Shown: piece after piece, positions 45,165 to 56,829 of the stretch
How the letters are laid out: each line of letters begins with the position of its first letter
Position numbering within the stretch: the first letter of the stretch is position 1
NCBI GenBank assembly: GCA_049999805.1
Contig: JBNGIO010006314.1
Coordinates: 657,261 to 716,918 of the forward strand
Direction: 5' to 3'
Origin: Folioceros fuciformis
Lineage: Eukaryota > Anthocerotophyta > Anthocerotopsida > Anthocerotales
Length of the DNA: 59,658 nt
Position numbers and translations under genes: made by a program
Notes under the pieces: model-generated
The model's database searches: none
Seen by the model: the letters and a program-made list of their open reading frames with translations, nothing else
What the model was told of the DNA's origin: nothing

Positions 45165-48100
45165 GGGCCACATGTTGTGAGGACATGTGGTGAGTCATCG
45201 AGTGTCAAGGATGACACTATTTCCAGGGAGGGTGGAGACTTGATGTATATATGTGGCAAGATCAATGGCTTGGATGTTGAGCTATTGTTAGATTCTGCAG
45301 CCACCCATAATTTTGTGACTCCACATAAGGCAAGAGAGCTTGGCCTTGATTGGACTGAAACTTCCACGCCATATAGAATCAAGCAAGCTAAAGGAACTCT
45401 GCAATTTCTGGGTGAATTGCATGGAGTAAAGCTGCAAGTTGATGCGTGGCAAGGAAATGTGAGTTTTACAATCGTGGAGATGGATGACCATGATATCATC
45501 CTAGGTCTGGAGTGGTTGAGATCTAATGAAGTGCAAATGGATGTTAAGTTACGCACTAATGAGATATCCAGAAAGCACAAAGTGAGTTGTGCTAGTAGTA
45601 GCCAGAGGCTTGAGAATGTATCAGTACAGCTGATTACAAAAAGAGAGCTCAAGAAAGACCTTAGGAAAAAGAAGGAGTTCTACTTGCTTGTACTCCAAGG
45701 ACTAGAGGATGGTCTAAAAGAAGATTCCATAGAGGAGAAGGACATCCCAAAAGAAGTACAAGCTGTACTAGATGAGTTTAAGGACTTGATGCCAGATGAG
45801 TTGCCACCATTGCCGTCTCGCAGAATTGTGGATCATGAAATTGAGTTGAGGCCAGGGAGTACACCTCCTTCGAGAGCACCATATAGATTGTCACAAGACG
45901 AGTTGCAAGAACTCAAGCAACAACTATCCAACCTGTTGGCAAAGGGATAGGTTAGAGTTTCTAAGTCTCCCTTTGGTGCGCCTATGTTATTCACACGCAA
46001 AAAGAATGGAGGACTTAGATTGTGTCCGGATTACAGAGCTTTGAACCAGATCACAATCAAGAATGCATATCCTTTACCAAGAATGGATAACATGTTTGAT
46101 AGGTTGAAGGGTGCCAAGTATTTCACCAAGCTAGACCTGATGGCAGGGTACTATCAGATCAGGATTGCTGAGGGGCATGAGTATAAAACAGCATGTAGAA
46201 CAAGGTATGGATCTTTTGAGTTCCTTGTCATGCCATTTGGACTTACTAACGCACCTGCTACATTTCAGACTCTTATGAATACTATATTCATAGATCTGGT
46301 GGACAAGTGTGTTGTAATCTATTTGGATGACATTTTGATCTATAGTCATACCTTGGAGGAACATGTTGAACACTTGAGGAAAGTGTTATAGAGACTAAGA
46401 GAGAATTTTTTCTTCTTGGCAATCAAGAAGTGTGACTTTGTCAAGACAGAAATTCCATTCTTAGGTTTCATTGTCTTTGCCAAGGGCATTAGGATGGATC
46501 CTGATAAAGTTAAGGCCATTCAAGATTGGCAGCCTCCTCGAAATATTCATAAGGTGTGAAGTTTTATGGGTTTGGCTTCTGTGTATAGGAAGTTTGTACA
46601 TATGTTTGATAAGATAGCAGCTCCCATAACTGACCTCTTGAAGACAGCAAAAGCTTGGAAATGGGATGCTGAGTGTCAAGCAGCCTTTGAATGGTTGAAG
46701 AAGAAGTTGAGCACGACTCTGGTGTTGGGAATGTATGACCCCCAGAGAGATGTGGAAGTGTATTGTGATGCCTCAGATATAGCTATAGGTGGAGTTTTGA
46801 TGCACGACCAAAAGTCGTTAGCTTTTGAGTCAAGGAAGTTGCATCCTTATGAGAGGAAGTATCCCACCTATGAGAAGGAAATGACTACTGTCATCCATTG
46901 TTTGAAGGCTTGGAGACACTATCTCTTGGGTAGGTCTTTTGTGCTGTATAATGATAATATCAGCACGACGTACTTCTCAAACTAGTTGAAGTTGAATGTG
47001 AGGCAAGCTAGATGGCAAGATTTCCTAGCTATGTATGACGTGACTCTAAGATATAAACCTGGAAAAGAGAATAAGGTCGCAGATGCACTGAGTCGCAAGC
47101 AGAGTCAAGACATGAAAGCAATGACAACTGTGATTGAACCTTTGGATGCTCACAAAGAGATAAAAGACCCTTATCTGCAAGATCCTGAAGTGCAGGACTG
47201 GATGAATGGGGTGGCAGAGAAAGGAAGCAAGTTCAAACTCAGAGATGGTTTGTTGATATACAAACAGAAGAGAGTTGTGATCCCTAACTCTGTAGGCTTG
47301 AAGAAGAAATTGCTTGCTGAGTGTCATGATGTGCCAAGTGCTGGTCTCCGTGGAGGTGATTCAACTTAGGAGAAGTTGAGGAAATTGTTCTACTGGCAAG
47401 GAATGTATCAAGATACATTGGACTATGTCAAAGCATGTGCTGTTTATCAATAGGATAAGGTTGAGCAGGCTAAGCCGAGAGGTTTATTACAACCCCTACC
47501 TATCCCAAGAGGCCTATGGAAAAGTATTTCTATGGACTTCATCATGCCCTTGCCTCCCAGTAATGGATTTACAGCTATCATGACAGTGGTGGATAGATTC
47601 ACCGGACAAGCACACTTCATCCCCACCAAGAAGCGAGTGACCGCTTCTGAGGCAGCAAACTTGTTCAAAAAGTATGTGTACAAGTATCATGGCTTGCCCG
47701 TGCAGATTGTGAGCGATAGAGATCCAAGATTCACAGGAGAGTTATGGCAGCACTTGATGAGGAGTTTGAATGTGCAGCTATGCATGAGTACTGCATACCA
47801 TCCAGATACTGATGGATTAACTGAGCGAGTCAACCGAATCCAAGAAGAATATTTGAGGCACTATGTGTAGATTGATCAGAGAGATTGGGCTGATCACCTT
47901 GATGATGCGGGGTTTTGTTATAATAACACAGTACATAGCTCCCTGGGATGTAGTCCCTTTGAGATGAGTGGAAATTGAGCTTTGGATGTGGTATCCATGC
48001 TAAATGCTGAAGTTTTTGACACTACCACTGGAATCCACGCCAATTTGTTGAGCAGTTGAAGGCTAGACATGAGGTTGCCCAAAAAATATTAGCCAAGGCT

Positions 48101-48580
48101 CAAGCACGTCAAAAGAGATATGCTGATAAGCACAGGAGAGAAACTGTCTTCAATGTTGGAGATAAGGTTTGGGTGAAACTGAAGCATTTCACACTACCCC
48201 AAGGTTTGTCTTTAAAGTTGAGACCAAAGTTTGGAGGTCCATATGTTGTCTTGAAGCGCATTGGAGAAGTGGCTTACAAGTTAGACTTGCCTGATTGGAT
48301 TTTTACACACAATGTGTTTCATGTATCTATGTTGAAACCATTTGTGCTAGGCAAAGAGAAAGAAGACATAGACAGGAAGAAGTACAGTATCCTGGTGCAG
48401 CATGATCAAGGACTGTAGGAGATTGAGGAATTCCTTGTAGAAGGTAGCGTGGCTACGAGATGTGGAACTCTACCGCAGTATATGGTAAAGTTGCGTGGGA
48501 TCTCAACACCAGTTTGGGTAACATTAGAGGATATTCAGAGAGGCTCCTGGATGATTGCTCGTTACACTGGTTATCACTGA
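45165..48580 (+). pseudogene. pol: Decayed pol (protease, RT, RNase H, integrase, chromodomain)
   Basis: Same frame as gag. Protease shows LLLDSAATHNFV. RT shows [19 protein letters not shown] and the catalytic YLDD within [12 protein letters not shown]. RNase H has YCDASDIAIGGVL. Integrase has MDFIMPLP, VSDRDPRF and a TERVNR end, but a Cys of its zinc-binding motif appears as Tyr (CAVYQ). The final part has a GDKVWVKLKHF-type module and a short chromodomain-like segment. In-frame stops: TAG at 45948, 46389, 46983, 47367, 47451 and 47868; TGA at 46557 and 47976. The frame shifts between about 47979 and 48056, and a further TAG is at 48416. It cannot give a full enzyme without another copy. 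Confidence 0.92.
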
Positions 48581-48598
48581 GGACAATGATTCTTTCCT

Positions 48599-48610
48599 AG
48601 TGGGGGAGGA
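48599..48610 (+). promoter_or_regulatory. Polypurine tract
   Basis: AGTGGGGGAGGA abuts the start of the 3' LTR; it would prime plus-strand synthesis. Confidence 0.8.
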
Positions 48611-49312
48611 AGTAACAACACTGGTTTGAGTGCCAAGCAAGTAAGCTCCATGAAGAGGCATGTTTAGCAGAGCAGGTTACTAAGAGCATGAGAAGCATGC
48701 AGCCCTAGGAAAATGTGTGTGGTAGTGAATAATAGCTTAAGGCTTAAATAAATGCTTAAGTAAGTAGTTGCTAAGTTAGTAACTTGAGCTTGTGTATAAA
48801 TGGGGACCTAGCCAAGGGCTAAGGCAAGTTCAGTACAGTTGAGTTGAGATGTGTATCTGCTCAAAGCCTTGAGAGCACTGGGTGCTTGGGCTATGCCTTG
48901 AGAGCATGTGTTGCTTGGGCTATGAGAGCACATAAAGGGTGTTGTGAAGGAGCTATGGGAGGAGGTCAAGAGAAGGGAGAGCTAAACTCCCATCTTAGGC
49001 AAAGATGGAGAGTTCTCTCTAGCCCTCCAGCTCCGTATGTTCTTGTTGACTCGTGATTTGAATAAAGAGCAGCAGCAAGGGTGCTGACTGCGAATCCTCC
49101 TAGAAGAGGAGGGTGGGTGCTAGCTGCGAATCCTCCTACAAGAGGAGGGCGGGTGCTGGCTGCAAATCCTCCTAGAAGAGGAGGGCGGGTGCTGGCTGCG
49201 AATCCTCCTAGAAGAGGAGGGCGGGCTACTTGGAGGCCTAGTCCGATGTTTGAAACTGACCCTGGCTTCTAATTGTGTGGTTTTGCCCCACCCTGTTGAA
49301 GGGGGTGTTACT
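48611..49312 (+). repeat. 3' LTR
   Basis: 702 bp, from AGTAAC to GTTACT, so the ends are a 6-bp inverted repeat. It matches the 5' LTR with many transitions. It is longer mainly because a 36-bp unit is present four times (49079-49222) where the 5' LTR has one. Confidence 0.85.
49079..49222 (+). repeat. 36-bp minisatellite inside the 3' LTR, four copies
   Basis: Each unit contains AATCCTCCTAGAAGAGGAGG or a one-base variant, an imperfect palindrome. Confidence 0.9.
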
Positions 49313-50120
49313 CTCTCGGTCCTTATACACAATAAATATTAAATACATTATTTAAGAATCTAAATATAAATGTCTGGTATATTCTGCTGTATAGGCTGGT
49401 CCTCCCCGGCTTTCACAATACCATTCCATTTAACAGGAGCTTGGGACCGAGCTCGGGACTTGGTTATGGTAAGGGCCAGACCGTTCTAAGTGCTCCTTGA
49501 TAATGGTAGGGGCCACGAAGTGCAGGTTTAGGGTATGCACCCGACTTGTCGGCCTGATGGAAACACCAGCCTGCTAAAAACCTACAGTCATGGCCTGTCC
49601 TACAGCAACAGTGGGCTTTCGGTATTCAGAGCTTGCTTTTAGAAACCTATCCCAACCTGACAATTACCGCAAACCTGGAGGACCTGTTCATTGGACAATT
49701 ACAAGCAACGCATGTAGCTTGTTCCACAACCCAAATTAGTATACCGCATCATGGAATGCTTCACTGCTCTACTGGAGAAGACCTGTGACGCCAGTACATA
49801 CAGCTGTCCTGCTACGCAGATCTTCTCCGAGATCTTATCTGGGCATGAGACCTGCAGCATCTGCAAGTTCAGTCATCGAATCTCACGGCAGCCTGTCCAG
49901 CCTCGTTGATTGGCACTTCCTGGTGAAGTTCAAGTCCCTTAGCCTCCACTGAATACCGTCGCGTTGATCAACAAAACTGAAACCGCGACCTTCAGCCATG
50001 GCTGGCGCTGGTTGTGCAAATGCACCAGGTGGACACCTTGGAGTGGCCTAAGTCTCGCGCGTTCCTTTGCATCCTCCCCTGCTTCCTCATTTGAAGACGC
50101 TCACCAACGTCCTTAGGATA
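49313..50120. other. Intergenic, no gene seen
   Basis: Between the retrotransposon and the DUF247 stop codon; only short ORFs. Confidence 0.5.
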
Positions 50121-51836
50121 CTACTTTGGAGAATACACAAACTGAAGTATGTCAATAACAGTGGAGGTGATGGTGCAGATAGTGAGGACAAGGAACAGGA
50201 GGGAGCCACCGATAACCCACGGTCTGGAAGAGTCGCAGTAAGTTTGCTTGAACTCATACCACCTGCTCTGGACTACCTTGGTATAGTGCTTACACATAGC
50301 ACCCACCATGGCTTCCCAAGCATCGCTGTGAAGAGGTTCAGAGAAGCCATCACACATGTGGTTCCACATGTCTGCAGCTTTGTCGTCGTCAAGTAGATTG
50401 ACAAACACGCCCCGCTTGGAAAGCACTTGCACATCTTCCTTGCTGTCCACCAACTGGTCCATTAGCTGAAGGTAGCTCCGAACAAAGTACCTGTCCGGGT
50501 AGCACAGCTGCTCATACAAGCCGAGGTTGCGCAACACGGCAGCCGTGTTGTTGGTGATCTTGAGCTTGGGCAACCAGAGAGTAGGGTGCCGCCAAACCCC
50601 GCTCCTGGCCTCGAAGTGCACGTCCTGCACAGTCACAGCCGTGGCCCTAACCACGATCCCGGCCTCCGCAAGCTTGCTGGCAGGCAGAACCCGATACAGC
50701 TCCAATTCCTGCGCCCCGGTCTGATCATTCTCGCTGGTGGAGCGCCAGAAACAGTACAGGATCCCCCAACAGGACACCATGCGGCGGGTCAGGAGCTTGA
50801 GGAATCCCGCCTCCTTGCTGGGCACTGCGTTGTACAAGGACGTTTGCAGGGACTCAGTCTTGTCCGGGGTCGGCCCCCTCCCGCAGACCACCTTGTAGAC
50901 GCAGTCCAAAATGTGCATGTTCTCCGACAGCCCTATCACTACCTTGCTGTTGAGTATGTTGTCATGCAATCGAGCCCTGTTGCAGATGAAGGGGAAGCAG
51001 CGCACCACGGCCTGGGTGAGGGCAAATTCCAAGGAGTCGGTGTGCGCGGCGGTGAAGTCATCGTACATCCGGTGCAGCGCCTTGTTCACCATGAAGAGGA
51101 CGCCCATGGGGATCTGGTTCTCCAGGACCACTAGGTCGGTAAAGAAGGATCCCAGGCGGCCTTCCAGGCCCCCTTCCCGCACTACGTGCTGGAAGTGCCG
51201 CTGGAACAGAGCCGCAGGGGCTTTCCTGCGGAAAAAATTCGCAGACTCGTCCAGGCTATTGCTCAGGGTGCAGAGCACCACCAGCACGAACACTGCATCC
51301 AGAGCCAACCGGTGCTGGATGTCGGGACTGGCTGTCGCCAGCTGGAGGGACTCGGCCGTGGCAGAGTAAACAGCAAATGCTCCCGCCCACGGAAAATTCT
51401 TGTCCAAAATGATGGAGTTCACAAATTCATGCCAGCCAAGGATCACGTCGTCGGTGGAAGATCTAGAGTAACGCTCGATGTCTTGGTCAAGTTGTCGGCG
51501 ATTGACGTAGGATCCCACAGTAGCCGCAATTGAGCGCTTTATTCTCTCGGAGGTGGAATCCATGGCTTCATCGCTGGCGCTGTGGTGAAGCAGGCCCAGC
51601 CGGAATTCTTGAGGCTTGAAGGCATCGGAATAGGGGTGAGCGATGACGTTCATGTATTCAGGGACTGAAGGAATGGTCGTGTTTCGAACCCACCAACCCC
51701 GCCTTGCCATGTCCACACGTTCTTGATCCTTCCTCATAGCCTGTAGCAGGCGACCAGCCCACAGTCCCTTAAGCGTTCGCGTTCGACTGTCGTCCCCCTC
51801 CTTGTCCTCATCCTCTACCAAGTCCTGTAACATCAT
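50121..51836 (-). CDS. DUF247 family plant protein
   Basis: Intronless, 571 aa. The family landmarks are FTDLVVLENQIPMGVLFMV (about residues 235-254), LPASKLAEAGIVVRA, LWLPKLKITNNTAAVLRNL, YEQLCYPDRYFVRSYLQLMD and a C-terminal hydrophobic segment preceded by RPW (VIGGSLLFLVLTICTITSTVI, about residues 543-563). DUF247 proteins are plant-specific, usually membrane-anchored at the C-terminus and mostly of unknown role; some grass members act in self-incompatibility. The N-terminal 130 residues are diverged and charged. The start is the first Met of the frame; a triple 76-bp repeat begins 22 bp upstream of it and probably lies in the leader or promoter. Confidence 0.85.
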   Translation of the reverse strand: MMLQDLVEDEDKEGDDSRTRTLKGLWAGRLLQAMRKDQERVDMARRGWWVRNTTIPSVPEYMNVIAHPYSDAFKPQEFRLGLLHHSASDEAMDSTSERIKRSIAATVGSYVNRRQLDQDIERYSRSSTDDVILGWHEFVNSIILDKNFPWAGAFAVYSATAESLQLATASPDIQHRLALDAVFVLVVLCTLSNSLDESANFFRRKAPAALFQRHFQHVVREGGLEGRLGSFFTDLVVLENQIPMGVLFMVNKALHRMYDDFTAAHTDSLEFALTQAVVRCFPFICNRARLHDNILNSKVVIGLSENMHILDCVYKVVCGRGPTPDKTESLQTSLYNAVPSKEAGFLKLLTRRMVSCWGILYCFWRSTSENDQTGAQELELYRVLPASKLAEAGIVVRATAVTVQDVHFEARSGVWRHPTLWLPKLKITNNTAAVLRNLGLYEQLCYPDRYFVRSYLQLMDQLVDSKEDVQVLSKRGVFVNLLDDDKAADMWNHMCDGFSEPLHSDAWEAMVGAMCKHYTKVVQSRWYEFKQTYCDSSRPWVIGGSLLFLVLTICTITSTVIDILQFVYSPK

Positions 51837-51857
51837 GATCAGCTACGAGCTTGCTGG

Positions 51858-52079
51858 CTGGCGAGGGAGCTCAGCGTCTCACCGGGAACAGCAATCTTAG
51901 AAACGCGCCGGGAGGTTGCAGCACCTTCGCCGACTGGCGAGGGAGCTCAGCGTCTCACCGGGAACAGCAATCTTAGAAACGCGCCGGGAGTGTGCAGCAC
52001 CTTCGCCGACTGCCGAGGGAGCTCAGCGTCTCACAGAGAGCACCAGTCTCAGAAACGCGACGGGCGGTAGCAACACGGA
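51858..52079. repeat. 76-bp tandem repeat, three copies, upstream of the DUF247 gene
   Basis: Units start at 51858, 51934 and 52010, each opening with CTGGCGAGGGAGCTCAGCGT or a one-base variant. Copies 1 and 2 are nearly identical; copy 3 is more diverged. They sit where the promoter or 5' leader should be. Confidence 0.9.
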
Positions 52080-52188
52080 AGCAAGGACGTTGCAACAGCG
52101 AAGGTGCAGGTGTTGAATTAGTTCATGCAATTTTTTGGAACGTGGGCTCAAATTAATGTGCTCTAATATCCGATGATATTACTAACAA

Positions 52189-52891
52189 AGTAACGCCCCC
52201 TTCCTTACGCAGCGTAAAAGGAAGCAACGGCCTCGAATCTCGTCTAAACACTCCGCAGCGCTCCACTTGCAATTCACTCACTCCCTCTCACACGACTCAG
52301 CACTAGGCTCCAAGTAGCCCGCCGTCCACTGACGACTCGCATACCACCTCCTCTAGGTGTTGCTCTTTATTCCAGTTACTTACAAAAGAGTGGAGCGTAG
52401 GTTACAAAAGAGTGGGGCGTAGGTTACAAAAGAGTTTGGCGATCTATGCCCCACTGGCTACTGCCCTCGACTCTATCTGACAAGCTTGCTCTTCAAGCTC
52501 TCCACAGCTATGCCTCCAGGCTAGACTTCTCACTGTCTGCCTCTTTGTGTATCAGTGTATCACAGTATCCTTAAGACCCTAACACTGGCCTATTTATACT
52601 CCACAGCTAAGCCACTGCTAAAACTGGGAATGATACACACCACTCATTCTAGAATACTAGTGGTCATTACAACTCCATCCTTCTTAGGAGGTTTTGCCTG
52701 GAACACACATTTTGTTTCCAAAGGCAGCAAGAAGCATACTTGCTTCTTCATCAAGACAGCTCTAGATTTAGCTTTCACCTTTCTACTTTTAACTTTCACC
52801 TTATTTCACTTATGCTATTACTAACAAGATTAATAATACTCTATGCTATTTATATAAATATTTTGGCTAGACCTGAAAGTGATCTTGTTAC
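52189..52891 (-). mobile_element. Solo LTR related to the chromovirus, opposite orientation
   Basis: About 703 bp, starting AGTAAC and ending GTTAC, the same termini and length as the 3' LTR. In reverse it shows the LTR words around CCAAGTAGCCCGCC (52308-52321) and the polyadenylation signal (TTTATT at 52366-52371). No internal retrotransposon coding sequence is attached. It contains a 22-bp tandem repeat, three copies (about 52379-52437). It probably arose by LTR-LTR recombination. I see no matching target-site duplication. Confidence 0.65.
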
Positions 52892-53488
52892 CTGAAAGCC
52901 TTGGAATCGAGAAGCTTTTGAAATCAAGTATATTTATATTTACGTTAAAAAAACTAAACTCTTCAAAATAACCTTTTTTTTTTAAGATTAAACTATCCGA
53001 ATCCCCTTCACAGCCAATTTCAAGGCCAATCCACTACATGCCCATAACAACAGCAAGTGATGAGGAATGCCCCAACAGATGCCACACGTTTCCAGGTGAA
53101 AGGATAGTCAAACACAGACAGCACATTCCCGGGTACGTGTTCATCCCTCGCATTTCACGTGTTATGTACCTCGGATAGATCAATAGCGGGAACTCCATCC
53201 AATTCCCTCTCCCGAAGGTCATGAAGCTCTAGAAGGCAAGACGACCTAACGTTCTCACCACCTCGAGGGAAGAGAGTCAACCCCGATCAATCCTCTCGTG
53301 AGAGAGAGGAACCAGCCATTTCATCCTGTGGAAGGAAGAGAGCAAGATTTCTTTCTACACAGCCTGAACGGCGTAATGAGATGCTGGGCGCAAAGTGCCG
53401 ATCTAGTTTCGTAATTGTAGGCCACCACCAGCACCTAACCAAAAAGTGGGAGGGATCCTGTAGAACACGTGTGGCCACACACCTCGAA
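52892..53488. other. Intergenic, no gene seen
   Basis: Downstream region of the SET-domain gene; only short frames. Confidence 0.5.
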
Positions 53489-56089
53489 CTACCTGCCAAG
53501 AAGACTTCTGATCCCGCTGAACAAGCCTGGTGAGGATGCCTTCACCGGACTGTCTGGGTCCGCTCCTCCGGCTACCGCAGCCCGCAACTCACGCAACCTG
53601 CTGCGCAGAACCTGCCAGATACAAGGCGTAAGTCACAAACACTGAAACCCTCCGGTGCGCCTGCACGATACCATCCCGTCCACACACGAGCACTCACAGT
53701 TTGCATACGGTACAAGATCCTGCGTTCGTTCATGCAAAGAAGAACAGCATTTTGCATCAGCCACTGGGCTCGTTCTTTGGGGAATTCTGAGGTGGCGGTC
53801 GCCTCATCAATGACGTTGTCGGCCAGCTTTTCCTTCCCCTGTAACACCGCACGCACTATGTTACTGTTCGAACAGCTCACCAGCAGAAGCTCTACTTGGA
53901 GTAACCGTCCATCACCTTCAAGAAGTGAGTGTACGAGGATATGGCAGCTTCACATGTTGCCAGCAGATGTTCGTGAGCCTGGATGTCAGTGGCTAACGCC
54001 AGCTGTGACAAGTACAAGCTGTCTTGTTTCGCAGACGCGTTCTCCGATGCAGCAATAGCCATCTACAACGTCACAGAGATAGAAGGCATTAAAAAAGGTC
54101 ACACAACACAATCCCCACCGTCCTCAGAAAACTCACTCGCTTACCTGTTTGAAAGTCGGCTCGAGTTCGGCTGGGCCTACAACTAGACGAGCATATGCCA
54201 GCATCTGTGTTGCCAAGCCATCCTTCCTCACAGGGAACCTTTGGGGACTAGGATACGGTCAAGAACCTCACCCTTAACAATCAGGCTTCGTTATTCAACC
54301 ATTGAAACACTGAAAGCACTCAAACTCCGACTCTTTACACTCTGTAGGATACGTAGCAAGGGCGCTCTCTTTCAAAGCATTTAGCTTTGCTTCATACATC
54401 CCATCTTGCGGGTCCAGTGCCAATGACAATTCTACCGCGTCCTCATCATTTACTTCCGACGGCACAAAGCCGTAAGCAATTAAGAGCTCACTGCTGGACC
54501 GTTTTCCATACGAGTTGAATACCTGACAATGACAGCCCTCCGAAAGAGTAAAAAATCAAGGTTCCACACACATCCAAGAACATCTTTGTGTGACAACTAC
54601 CTGCTGACCCTCGTCATAGTCTTGGCCCGCAGCCAGCTGAACTGACACTGAAGACGGATTGAAATCCAGGAACGTCTTGGCCTGCAATTTATCAGGAATG
54701 CAGCCACTGTAACTAAAAACTCTCAGCTGGCACTTACAAATCAGCCACTAGTAGACGGGGCAGTCAGCTAGGTCTTTGGTTGAAATGCACGTACCTCAGT
54801 ACTGTGATTGAACATATCTGCCAGCGGAACCAAAGCAACTTGGCCAAGAGTAGGTAACCTAACCTGGACGTACAATCTGTGAGGTTCTGAAATAAATAAA
54901 CAACCCTAACTCCCAATAACCAGCCTATGTGAGGGGATTGATTTGAGTACTGACCGCACGAGAGAAGAGAATACCAAACGCCCAAGTGAAAGTGCCCAAC
55001 TGAAACACCTGAAACAGGGGCCCAGCAAAGTTCAGTTCAGCACAATGAAATCGGGTACAAATGAATTCAGCACAGAAGTCAAGGAGAGAGCATAATCGTG
55101 CGGCATACCTGGGGTGGGAACAACTCAGGCCACTTGGAGAAGATCTTTGCTCTCAGGCTTTCAAATCTGGTACTCGACAGTGGTTGTGCAAGGATTAGCT
55201 CCAAGCTACTTGGCTCACTCTGAACAAGGAAGCCATGCACCCTCTTGCAGAGCAAACAAGGTGAGGGCCTCCAGACAGACTGGACTTACGAATTGGATGG
55301 GAGCATACACGTCATTTACGTCAGAAATGCACTCCGTAGCTCGTATCCTTGTGCACGACGCAGAGAGGTACTTGTTCACGTCAGCCAGAGACCTGTTGGG
55401 AGCCAACCACAGTGATGAAAACACATCAAGCCTCACCGCCACATCCACCACCAGCAACTTTGACACGCACCGTGCATACCACTGCAAAATGGAACTGGGC
55501 TGCTGGGGCAGGGAATCTATGTAGAGGCTCCATCTTGAGGTCTTCCCAAGGGAAGCTTCACTGACGAGATAAGTGGCGAGCATGGGCCACTCTGGGACCT
55601 CTTCCCGCTTCATTATCTCCCCGATTTCGGATGAGCTCCACCTCTGCCCAAACAGGAATCCCACCAAGTTCAGCACCACTGCCCTCACCATCCACAGGTC
55701 AAGGAGGAAGGGCTGAATCTTACGGAGTTCACAGTGATGATGGCTGAGGAAGGAACAGAAATGACCAGCTCTCCCCTTCGAATCTTGCGAGCCGCCACCA
55801 TCCCTCTCCCACCCGCGTCTACCTTCTTCACGGCCACCTTGGGCGGTGGCAGCCCTTCCCTGGCCAGCCATTCCTGGCACGCATTTGCCGTCTCCACCGA
55901 GTATACATCACAGCCCCAGCTGACGCCTGCATTCTTCACATTTTCCCTGTCTTGGGCTGGAGATGACACGGCACATGACGCGCCCAGTATCCGTCTCTGA
56001 GAACTCACCCGACGTCGCAGCGGGCTCTTGCATACGCGCAAGCCACTCAAATCAACGGGCCGCAAGAGACACATTTGTCCTGCCATCAT
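53489..56089 (-). CDS. Rubisco LSMT-like SET-domain protein methyltransferase, 12 exons
   Basis: Exons: 56089-55724, 55643-55480, 55392-55290, 55219-55109, 55008-54955, 54863-54795, 54681-54601, 54522-54341, 54247-54145, 54062-53916, 53838-53698 and 53611-53489; 547 aa. All junctions keep frame; the exon 8/9 join has a near alternative. The first 55 residues are Ser/Arg-rich and fit a plastid transit peptide. The SET domain opens with GLPPPKVAVKKVDAGGRGMV and IRRGELVISVP. It is split by an insert and continues with WAFGILFSR, VALVPLADMFNHS (SAM-binding NHS) and YDEGQQVFNSYGKRSSSELL (catalytic Tyr). The remainder is the helical Rubis-subs-bind region ending in VLRSRLRELRA. Plant members methylate lysines of chloroplast proteins such as Rubisco large subunit or aldolase. 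Which substrate applies is not visible. The Met at 56242 is a longer but less likely start. Confidence 0.87.
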
Positions 56090-56829
56090 CCTCTCGGGGC
56101 TTGTTCCAGCTGAGCGCGGGTTGACGATGTGAATGGACACTCCCTCATGTAGGAAAGGGTACACAGTTCGTCTTCGAGTGCGCAAAATCAGGAGGAAATT
56201 TACCAGAAAAAGGATAGGATGGACTCCAACTTCGAACCACAACTAGTCACAGGATACCGTCTTTCGATTGTTCTACAAGGTCCCTTCTCATGACGAGGGA
56301 CGGTCATCTTTGCAGAGTGGTGATGCACAACTACAGGTAATACCGGAGGCACAAGGAAAACGTCTGATCTTGGGCAGCTCGAGAGAAAAAGCGGATTTTC
56401 AAGGCTGGGAAATCCTAAATCCAAAAATTGCACGTTTCCAAACCTTCGTTGCAAACAGTACAAGAATCGCCTGACCTGATAGAATCACGCAGAAACTGTC
56501 AGAATTTCCCAAGGAGTTGCGCTACGTACAAACAAGCACTATCTTTAACATCATACAGTCTCCAAGCTCCTATCTACACCTTAAGGCAAACCTGAAAATA
56601 GAGGAAAACGTTCCACAGAATGTAGCCCCCCAATATGTCTGCTCGTGAAAGGAAAACAAACCTTCACTGCAAGGGCATACCACGTCACTGCTTCAAGCAC
56701 TTGGATGAAGAATTCCTCACCATGAAGCACCGCTCCATAAACCCAAGACACGTTTCACAGGGAGTTCGGCCGAGCTGCAAGATGGAGCTTACTCGGGAAT
56801 GCAGTGTTGAGCTGTGCCACGGCTCCAGA
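56090..56829. other. Intergenic between the SET-domain and CWF19L1-like genes
   Basis: Contains the SET-gene leader and the 3' region of the next gene. No gene recognised. Confidence 0.5.

Larger units (their letters stand above)
43304..49312 (+). mobile_element. Ty3/gypsy chromovirus-type LTR retrotransposon (non-autonomous by decay)
   Basis: Order is 5' LTR, primer-binding site, gag, protease, reverse transcriptase, RNase H, integrase, chromodomain-like end, polypurine tract, 3' LTR. Integrase after RNase H defines Ty3/gypsy, and the C-terminal chromodomain-like segment points to the chromovirus branch. Gag is open; the pol region has about ten in-frame stops and one frameshift. The 5' LTR boundary is rearranged and has a 10-N gap, so a target-site duplication cannot be tested. 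It sits between MLO and the DUF247 gene. Confidence 0.93.

Noticed and set aside
45948-47870. Reading TAG and TGA in pol as recoded or edited codons
   Set aside because: U-to-C editing of stops is an organellar process in some land plants, and this is a nuclear element. Mutational decay also explains the frameshift and the lost zinc-binding Cys.
51858-52079. CRISPR-like array
   Set aside because: The units are directly adjacent 76-bp tandem copies with no spacers, in a plant promoter region.
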